Positions 1 through 5,401 of a stretch of 11,656 bases of DNA are shown here, one piece after another. Below the pieces are notes generated by a model. It ran no database searches. It saw only the letters and a program-made list of their open reading frames with translations, and was not told the origin of the DNA. Positions within the stretch are counted from its first letter, which is position 1. Each line of letters begins with the position of its first letter. Both the position numbers and the translations under genes were made by a program. Origin of the DNA: Alphaproteobacteria bacterium (lineage in GTDB: Bacteria; Pseudomonadota; Alphaproteobacteria; Puniceispirillales; UBA1172); the NCBI GenBank assembly GCA_021296375.1, contig JAGWAQ010000039.1:1-11656 (forward strand), given 5' to 3'.

Positions 1-508
1 CGGAATCCAAAAGGCGGGGGCTATTGCCGGAAAGCTGGGGCTGGCGGTGCAACACCTCATCGAGGGAAGCGATAAAGGCGGCGCCTTCTTTGCGGTGGTG
101 GCGCGTGGCGGCATGCTGCACGTCATCCGCGTCACCTTCCTTGACGTAGCGACTTGAATATTTGTAGCGATCAAGATGGGTTTTGAAAGGCCCGTCCAGC
201 TCCTCAAGAAAGGCCTGGCAATAGGCCTTGTCCTTGCGCCATATCGCCAGCCAGTCTTCGGGGTCGGCCTGCTCCAGCGCCCAGAACATGACGTTAAGGC
301 TTTCGTCGATCACCTGACCATCAGGTTTGACCAGCACCGGCACCGTGCCTTTGGGGGAGGCGGTGAGAAATTCATCAGGCTTGTTGCGCAGGACAATTTC
401 CCGCAGGCGCAGGGCAACCCCGCTGGATTTGAGCGCCAACCGCGCCCGCATCGCATAAGGGCATCGCCGGAATGACCACAGAACAGGTTGATCAGATGAC
501 GCCGTCAT
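1..508 (-). CDS. Glutathione S-transferase family protein, C-terminus cut by window edge
   Basis: The minus-strand frame stays open from the ATG at 508-506 to base 1, giving 169 codons with no stop, so the protein is partial at its C-terminus. The N-terminus is a thioredoxin-like GST domain: a WSFRRCPYAMRAR motif at residues 11-23 with C16-P17 at the active-site position, the cis-proline in GTVPVL (P57), and an E69-S70 pair where GSTs bind the gamma-glutamyl group of glutathione. An alpha-helical C-terminal domain begins near residue 85. Known members are cytosolic enzymes that conjugate or reduce substrates with glutathione; the cysteine favours thiol-transferase or dehydroascorbate/omega-like chemistry over classical conjugation (inference). 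Its ATG overlaps the stop of the upstream IMPACT-family gene (ATGA), so the two are probably translationally coupled. The substrate cannot be told from sequence. Confidence 0.88.
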   Translation of the reverse strand, partial: MTASSDQPVLWSFRRCPYAMRARLALKSSGVALRLREIVLRNKPDEFLTASPKGTVPVLVKPDGQVIDESLNVMFWALEQADPEDWLAIWRKDKAYCQAFLEELDGPFKTHLDRYKYSSRYVKEGDADDVQHAATRHHRKEGAAFIASLDEVLHRQPQLSGNSPRLLDS

Positions 509-891
509 GGCCGGTCCCCCGGTTTCATCTTAGGTGGGCGGCTTTCCAGGTAATGCCGCCCGCTGTCCTGAACCCGCCGAAAGCGATCGCCCCCAAGTTG
601 CGTGCCGCCAAACCAGCGGGTGACAATAATAACATGGTCAAAAAGCTGCTCGCGCTCAAGCATGCGGAGTATGACCATGCCAGCGCCAGTTTCGCCATCA
701 TCATTTTTTTGCGGCCCGCCATCGGACAGGATCACCCCCCAGGTGTTATGGGTGGCTTTGGCAAATCGCTTGTTTTTTTTCAGGCTGGTGACAGCCGCCT
801 GCGCTTCAGCCCTGGATGTGGCGGGGCCACCGGACACCGCATATCTGGAGCCGCGGTCGGTGATGATGGCGTCAAACACAGTCAGGTTCAT
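505..891 (-). CDS. IMPACT/UPF0029 (YigZ-related) family protein
   Basis: This 128-residue protein carries the UPF0029 signature: G71, I74-L75, L78, L83, I89-V90, then R92-W93-F94-G95-G96 and L99-G100, preceded by a conserved D64-D65-G66-E67 segment. It consists of the IMPACT N-terminal domain alone. Bacterial YigZ-type proteins are about 200 residues with a second domain, which is absent here. The block RWFGGTQLGGDRFRRV resembles the RWYGGxxLGxDRF form of eukaryotic IMPACT more than the RYFGGxxLGxGGL form of YigZ (recalled comparison, not computed). Eukaryotic IMPACT modulates the kinase GCN2; the bacterial role is not established, and a translation- or RNA-related role is only a guess. The start overlaps the iclR-family stop and its stop overlaps the GST start, both as ATGA, so it is the middle gene of a coupled trio. 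Confidence 0.85.
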   Translation of the reverse strand: MNLTVFDAIITDRGSRYAVSGGPATSRAEAQAAVTSLKKNKRFAKATHNTWGVILSDGGPQKNDDGETGAGMVILRMLEREQLFDHVIIVTRWFGGTQLGGDRFRRVQDSGRHYLESRPPKMKPGDRP

Positions 892-1667
892 GTCGCGTCA
901 TCATATGAGGGGTGTTCAAAAGTCGCCTTGGTGATGCGTTCGGCGCAATGCTTGAGGCGGTCGGCGGCCCCCAGCGCCATGTCGCGGGAAAACCGCTGTT
1001 TTGGCCCGTGAATAGCGAGAGAGGCAAAATACCGCCCCTGATCATCAAACACCGGCACGGCGATGGCCAGCATGTTTTCAAGGAATTCCTCATCATCAAG
1101 GGCAAAACCGTGTTTCCGCACGGCCCGCAAGTCGCTATCCAGAGAAGCGACGGAGGTGTGGGTTTTTTCGGTATGGGCGTTGAGTTTCAGTTCAGCCAGC
1201 AGGCGTTGCTTTTTGCCCGATCGCAAATGCGCCAGGTAAGCCTTGCCGCTGGCGGTGCAATGAAACGGCACATGACTGCCGACGGGCAGAAGAATCCGGA
1301 ACGGCCAGTTGGTGTCGATGCGGTCGATATAGGTCATGCCTTCATCGGTAGGCATGACGAAATTGATGGTCTCGCGGGTTTCCTCCGACAACTCCAGAAG
1401 AATATTGCGGCGGATGCTGAGCGCCGGGGCAAATTGCAAAATGCCATTGGCGATGCTTTGCATATGCCTTGAGGGCGCATAAAACCGCCCTTCACGTTCC
1501 AGATACCCCTGGTCGGTCATGGAAATGATCAGGCGGTGAAGGGTTTGTTTCGGCCAGCCAAGCGTGACGACAAAATCCATCAGGCTCATGGGGCTGCCCT
1601 GTGCCGACAGGCAAGATATAATGGCCAGCATCCGTAAATTTGGAGGTGTTTTGTCGGTTGTTGTCAT
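888..1667 (-). CDS. IclR-family transcriptional regulator
   Basis: This 259-residue protein has the usual IclR layout and length. A winged helix-turn-helix spans about residues 10-65, with the HTH around SLMDFVVTLGWPKQTLHRLI and the wing at GYLEREGRFYAP. The effector-binding domain fills the rest, shown by HCTASGKAYLA, GFALDDEEFLENMLAIAVPVFD and the LAIHGP strand near the end. IclR proteins bind a small metabolite and repress or activate adjacent catabolic genes. It is divergent from the GMC-terC-TRAP genes, with 170 bp between the two starts, and that gap contains TGTCA dyads, so control of the rightward genes and of itself is the simplest reading (inference). No strong Shine-Dalgarno sequence precedes the ATG at 1667. 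Its stop overlaps the IMPACT-family start. Confidence 0.93.
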   Translation of the reverse strand: MTTTDKTPPNLRMLAIISCLSAQGSPMSLMDFVVTLGWPKQTLHRLIISMTDQGYLEREGRFYAPSRHMQSIANGILQFAPALSIRRNILLELSEETRETINFVMPTDEGMTYIDRIDTNWPFRILLPVGSHVPFHCTASGKAYLAHLRSGKKQRLLAELKLNAHTEKTHTSVASLDSDLRAVRKHGFALDDEEFLENMLAIAVPVFDDQGRYFASLAIHGPKQRFSRDMALGAADRLKHCAERITKATFEHPSYDDAT

Positions 1668-1837
1668 GCCGAAGCCATCGCCGGAAGTTGATTATTTATC
1701 GGAATCTTGAAGAAAAAGATCATTTAATCTCTAAAAACACTTGTCACCCGCAAAAAAGATTGAAATGATAAATAAGTGGGATGTCAAGTCCCATTTTTTG
1801 ACATTTTGTGTCAAAATACAGGGGGTTTGAAGTATTC
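1668..1837. promoter_or_regulatory. Divergent promoter region between the IclR-family gene and the GMC gene
   Basis: This AT-rich gap between divergent genes holds no ORF of note. TGTCA-type half-sites occur at 1742-1746, 1782-1786, 1799-1803 (inverted) and 1809-1813. A GATAAATAA string at 1767-1775 on the plus strand and its exact inverse at 1692-1700 face outward toward the two genes and could serve as -10-like elements, although I find no well-spaced -35 box for either. The placement suggests promoters for both directions with operators downstream of the rightward -10. This is inference from layout only. Confidence 0.6.
1777..1817. promoter_or_regulatory. Candidate operator: nested TGTCA dyads
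   Basis: Three dyads overlap here. TTTTGACA (1796-1803) and TGTCAAAA (1809-1816) form a perfect 8-bp inverted repeat around a 5-base spacer. ATGTCAA (1781-1787) and TTGACAT (1798-1804) form a second perfect pair. TGGGA (1777-1781) and TCCCA (1789-1793) form a third, short one. The site ends about 20 bp before the GMC start codon, a position suited to repression. The adjacent IclR-family protein is the obvious candidate ligand; binding is inferred, not shown. Confidence 0.5.
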
Positions 1838-3436
1838 ATGGATTATGATTACGTCATTGTTGGAGCTGGATCAGCGGGCTGTGTCCTGGCTAACCGTTTG
1901 AGTGAAAACGGAAAACACAAGGTCGCTATTCTTGAGGCCGGCTCACGCGATACCTATCCCTGGATTCATATTCCCATTGGCTATTTCCGCACCATGGGCA
2001 ATCCCAACACCGACTGGTGCTATGAAACCGAAACCGCCCCCGGGCTGAACGGGCGGTCGCTGAAATGGCCCCGGGGGAAAGTCCTTGGCGGGTCGTCTTA
2101 GCTCAACGGGCTGCTTTATGTGCGCGGTAAGGCTGATGATTTTAGGGTTTGGGCGCATTTGGGCAATACAGGCTGGGATTGGGAAAACGTCCTGCCGTAT
2201 TTTCGCAAAGCTGAACATTGGGAAGGCGAAGCCCATGAAGAGCGCGGCAAGAACGGGCCGCTCAATGTGTCGGAAAACCAGGTCGAGCGCAGCGTCGTGC
2301 GGGCCTGGATTGATGCCGCCGAAGCCCTTGGTTACCCCCGCAACCCTGATTACAATTCCGGTGATCAAGAGGGGGTAGGGCATTTCCAGATGACGATGAA
2401 GGGCGGGTTCCGCTGTTCATCTGCGGTCGCCTACCTCAAGCCCGCGCGCCAGCGCCCTAACCTCGACATCATCACCAATTGCATGACAACAGGGCTGATG
2501 ATGGAGGGCAAGAAGGTCACGGGCATTACCGCGAATCTGAAGGGCAAGCCGGTGGAGATCCGCGCCCATCGTGAGGTGGTGCTTTCTGCCGGCGCGATTG
2601 GCTCCCCGCAATTGCTGATGACGTCAGGTGTTGGTGATCCATCGGCACTGATACCCCATGGCATTACCGTCAGGCATGAGCTGAACGGAGTCGGGAAGAA
2701 TTTGCAGGATCACCTTCAGGCGCGGCCAGTTTACAAATGCACCAGCGGGTCGATCAACACCGATTCCCGCAACCCCGTCAAGCTGGTGGGGATGGCCCTG
2801 CAATACGCCTTGACGCGTCAGGGGCCGATGGCGATGGCGGCGTCTCTTGGCACCGGTTTCCTGAAATCAGACCCGGCGCTTGACCGCCCTGACATCCAGT
2901 TTCATATCCAGCCGTTCAGCGCCGATAACCCTGCCGATGGCCCCCACCGGTTTTCGGCCTTTACCGCCTCGGTCCTGCAATTGCGCCCTGAAAGCACGGG
3001 GCATATTGAACTGAAATCCGCCGATATGCGGGATTACCCTGCGATTCACCCCAATTACCTGTCAACCCAGACCGATTGCGACACGATCGTTCGCGGCATC
3101 AAGATTGCCCGCAAGATCTGCCAGACCAACCCTCTTAAAGATATGGTGACGGAAGAATTCAACCCCGGCCCTTCGGTGGCGGAAGACGATGATGAGGCGA
3201 TTCTCGATTGGGCGCGCAGCAATTCCACGACGATTTATCACCCCACCGGCACGTGCAAAATGGGGTCAGACAAATTGGCTGTTGTGGATCACCGCTTACG
3301 GGTGCATGGTTTAACAGGACTTCGCGTTGCCGATGCCTCCATCATGCCGGTGATCACGTCAGGCAATACCAACGCCCCGGCCATTATGATCGGGGAGAAA
3401 TGTTCAGCAATGATTCTTGAGGATGCACAAACATGA
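1838..3436 (+). pseudogene. GMC-family FAD-dependent oxidoreductase interrupted by one in-frame TAG
   Basis: This frame encodes a choline/alcohol-dehydrogenase-like GMC flavoprotein of normal length (532 residues if the stop is read through). The start at ATG 1838 gives the canonical MDYDYVIVGAGSAGCVLA opening, with an AGGGGG ribosome site about 12 bases upstream; an upstream in-frame GTG at 1808 lies inside the operator dyad and is less likely. FAD binding is shown by G9-x-G11-x-x-G14. The second GMC signature (GAIGSPQLLMTSGVG) is intact, as is the likely catalytic pair H468 (YHPTGTCKMG) and N512 (SGNTNAPA). Codon 88 is TAG at 2099-2101, inside the first GMC signature (LGGSS-stop-LNGLLYVRG) at a position usually occupied by serine; one base change from TCG explains it. 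Downstream, 444 codons stay open and conserved. It is a recent pseudogene, a sequence error or a readthrough case. The downstream piece alone lacks the FAD motif. GMC enzymes oxidise alcohols; the substrate here is unknown. Confidence 0.85.
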
Positions 3437-4053
3437 TGGAACTGGCTTTTGATATTCTGCAGATTATCTTTGCCGATATTATTCTTTCCGGCGACAACGC
3501 CCTGGTGATCGGGATGGCGGCGGCGGGGTTGGCCCCGAAAGACCGCCAGCGTGCGATTTTCCTGGGCATGGCTGTGGCCGCTGGATTGCGTATTGTCTTT
3601 GCCATCAGCGCCACTTACCTGCTGCAGATCCCGGGCATTCTTCTGATCGGCGGCGGGCTGTTGGCCTGGGTCTGCTGGCGTTTTTACAAAGACCTGAAGG
3701 AATTCAACGCCACCTCGCCGGAAGAAGCGCAGGCCAAAATGGAAGCCGAGCAGGAAGAGCCGGAGAACAACAATTTCCGCCGCGCGCTGTTCACTATCCT
3801 GATGGCGGATGTGTCGATGTCGATTGACAATATCATCGCCGTTGCCGCGATCGCCCGTGATGACACCAAACTGCTGGTGTTCGGGCTGGCCCTGGCGATT
3901 CTGATGATGGCGTTTTTCGCGCAGGTGATCATGCGGGTGATGCTGAAGTACAAGTGGCTTTCTTACCTCGGTCTCGGGCTTTTGGTTTATTTGACCGTGG
4001 TTATGTTGCATGATGGTTTCGTGGACCTGAGGGTAATCAATTCCCTGGTCTGA
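3433..4053 (+). CDS. TerC-family integral membrane protein (YjbE-type)
   Basis: This 206-residue hydrophobic protein has the two TerC repeats with their paired acidic motifs: D15-IILSG-D21-N22 in the first membrane segment and D126-VSMSI-D132-N133 in the second half. About six or seven membrane spans are visible, split by an acidic, glutamate-rich cytosolic or periplasmic linker at residues about 96-115. TerC-family proteins are linked to metal ion export, notably Mn2+ in Bacillus homologues that supply secreted enzymes, and to tellurite resistance; no tellurite genes are nearby. ATG 3433 overlaps the GMC stop as ATGA, so translation probably depends on ribosomes finishing the GMC frame, which the TAG at 2099 could reduce. 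A second ATG follows at once at 3436. No riboswitch can fit before this start. Confidence 0.88.
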   Translation: MMELAFDILQIIFADIILSGDNALVIGMAAAGLAPKDRQRAIFLGMAVAAGLRIVFAISATYLLQIPGILLIGGGLLAWVCWRFYKDLKEFNATSPEEAQAKMEAEQEEPENNNFRRALFTILMADVSMSIDNIIAVAAIARDDTKLLVFGLALAILMMAFFAQVIMRVMLKYKWLSYLGLGLLVYLTVVMLHDGFVDLRVINSLV

Positions 4054-4062
4054 ATAAAAAAT

Positions 4063-4168
4063 TCACCGTGAGGTGAGGATAAATAGTGATTTTGATAACG
4101 GCCATGCTGGTGGGCGTCGACGGTAGGGCTCAAAATCACTTTAATGACGCTTTTAATGGAGGAAACAG
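4063..4168 (+). promoter_or_regulatory. Leader of the TRAP binding-protein gene with an 11-bp perfect inverted repeat
   Basis: Upstream of the dctP start lies AGTGATTTTGA (4085-4095), matched exactly by its reverse complement TCAAAATCACT (4130-4140) across a 34-base loop. A GATAAATA string at 4078-4085 precedes it, as one does before the operator in the 1668-1837 region, and TTTTGA is shared with that operator. A short TCACC/GGTGA stem sits at 4063-4076. The element could be a long-spaced operator pair or an mRNA leader hairpin just before the GGAGG ribosome site. An internal promoter for the transporter genes is likely but not proven. Confidence 0.5.
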
Positions 4169-5284
4169 ATGTTCAATCTGAAAACGATGAAAAAGACTCT
4201 GACCATGGCTGGTCTTGGTCTTTCTGCAATGGCGGTGGCCACTGCAGCTCATGCCAAGGAAGTTCACATTCGTGTTCAGGCCGTTATTGGCGCAAAGTCC
4301 GACGAAGTGGCTATGCTGAAAGACTTCATGGCTGACGTGACCGCCCTGACCAATGGTGAAGTGACGTTTGAAGTTCTGCCTGCTGGCGCTGTTGTTGGCG
4401 TTAAGGAAACTCTTGATGCGGTTGATTCCGGTCTTGTTGACGGTGGTTTCGCCTGGACCCACTACTGGTCCGGTAAGCACCCGGCAGCAATGCTGTTTGG
4501 TTCCCCGGTTGCGGGTGCCGGTGTTGGTATCGACAACATCGCCTTCCTGTCCTGGTTCCAGTACGCAGGTGGTCGCGAACTTTACGACCAGCTTTGGGAC
4601 GAAATGGGCATGAACGTCAAAGGCTTCATGCTTCAGCCGGTTGGCCCTGAAGCCCTCGGTTGGTTCAAAGAGCCGATCAACTCAATGGAAGACTTCCGCA
4701 AGTATCGCTTCCGCACACCTCCTGGCATTCCTGGCCAGACCTATAAAGACATTGGCGTTGCTTCTGTTGCTATGGGTGGTGGTGACATCCTTCCGGCACT
4801 GGAAAAGGGCACCATCGACGCGGCGGAATGGTGCTGCCCGAAGCCTGACTCCGTGTTTGGTTTCCAGAAAGTCCTGAAGCATTACTATCTTCAGGGTCTG
4901 CACCAGGTTGTCGTTAACGCTGACATGTACCTGAACAAGGACGTCTACAACTCTTTGACTGACCATCAGAAGAAGGCTTTCGAAGTTGCTGCCAACGCTT
5001 CCCTGTCCAAGTCCATGTCCAACCGTATCTATGAAAACGGTAAGGCGCTTAAGGACCTGACGGAAAACCACGGCGTTATCCTGCACGACACCCCGGCGGA
5101 TTACTTCCCTGCGTACATGAACGCGGCGAAAGCATCCCTGGAAAAGAACGCTGCAGAAAATGAGTTCTTCGCCAAAGTCTGGCAGTCCCAGAAGGACTTC
5201 GCTGCTGTTGCAGTGCCGTTCTGGGCCGGTTCCCAGGCGTCCAACGCTGCCCTCGGTAAAGCTTTTGCCGACAGCGTGAAGTAA
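4169..5284 (+). CDS. dctP: TRAP transporter solute-binding protein, DctP family
   Basis: This 371-residue periplasmic protein begins with a Sec signal peptide: KTMKK, a hydrophobic core, then cleavage likely after A29 in AHA-KEVH. The mature part has DctP-family marks: LPAGAVVGVKETLDAVDSG, the PINSMEDFRKYRFRTPPGIPGQ segment near residue 180 that carries the usual substrate-anchoring arginine (R-x-P), and the GTIDAAEW element with the following aromatic-rich stretch. That pattern is closest to the TakP/FcbT1-like (mannitol/chloroaromatic-type) branch, from recall rather than a search. An ideal GGAGG lies 6-7 bases before the ATG. It captures an organic, usually carboxylate or sulfonate, solute and delivers it to the DctQM permease encoded next. 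Its codons favour GTT, GCT and GGT far more than its neighbours do, as expected for a heavily expressed binding protein. A strong hairpin follows it. Confidence 0.93.
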   Translation: MFNLKTMKKTLTMAGLGLSAMAVATAAHAKEVHIRVQAVIGAKSDEVAMLKDFMADVTALTNGEVTFEVLPAGAVVGVKETLDAVDSGLVDGGFAWTHYWSGKHPAAMLFGSPVAGAGVGIDNIAFLSWFQYAGGRELYDQLWDEMGMNVKGFMLQPVGPEALGWFKEPINSMEDFRKYRFRTPPGIPGQTYKDIGVASVAMGGGDILPALEKGTIDAAEWCCPKPDSVFGFQKVLKHYYLQGLHQVVVNADMYLNKDVYNSLTDHQKKAFEVAANASLSKSMSNRIYENGKALKDLTENHGVILHDTPADYFPAYMNAAKASLEKNAAENEFFAKVWQSQKDFAAVAVPFWAGSQASNAALGKAFADSVK

Positions 5285-5293
5285 AGACCTTTT

Positions 5294-5325
5294 GTGAGGG
5301 CCAGTCCCCATGGGCTGGCCCTTAC
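5294..5325 (+). terminator. Intercistronic hairpin after dctP (partial terminator or mRNA stabiliser)
   Basis: GTGAGGGCCAG (5294-5304) pairs with CTGGCCCTTAC (5315-5325) with one G-U wobble, and CCC (5306-5308) pairs with GGG (5312-5314) around a CAT loop after one bulged T. A short T-run (GCTTTTC) follows. It sits 10 bases after the dctP stop and about 75 bases before the permease start. This arrangement commonly keeps binding-protein mRNA more abundant than permease mRNA; complete termination is doubtful because the T-run is short. Confidence 0.7.
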
Positions 5326-5401
5326 GCTTTTCATTTATCCATCTGATTTATTTATAACAAAACAGATCCCCATAAAATGGGGGAAGTTGGGGAGAAAACC
5401 T

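Noticed and set aside
472..1011. Plus-strand open frame across the IMPACT and IclR genes
   Set aside because: It is antisense to two recognised proteins and shows no family features of its own.
1808..1837. GTG start for the GMC gene
   Set aside because: It lies in the spacer of the operator dyad; ATG 1838 gives the canonical N-terminus directly before the FAD motif.
2120..3436. Independent gene starting at GTG 2120 after the amber codon
   Set aside because: No ribosome site precedes it and the product would lack the FAD-binding glycine motif; it is the continuation of the same GMC frame.
3421..3436. Manganese (yybP-ykoY) riboswitch for the TerC gene
   Set aside because: The TerC start overlaps the preceding stop codon, so there is no leader in which a riboswitch could fold.
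3289..4011. Long minus-strand open frame opposite the TerC gene
   Set aside because: Its product is a low-complexity, His/Gln-rich shadow of the TerC codons with no family features.
5294..5401. Earlier start for the DctQM fusion
   Set aside because: It begins within the intercistronic hairpin; ATG 5402 has a strong ribosome site.
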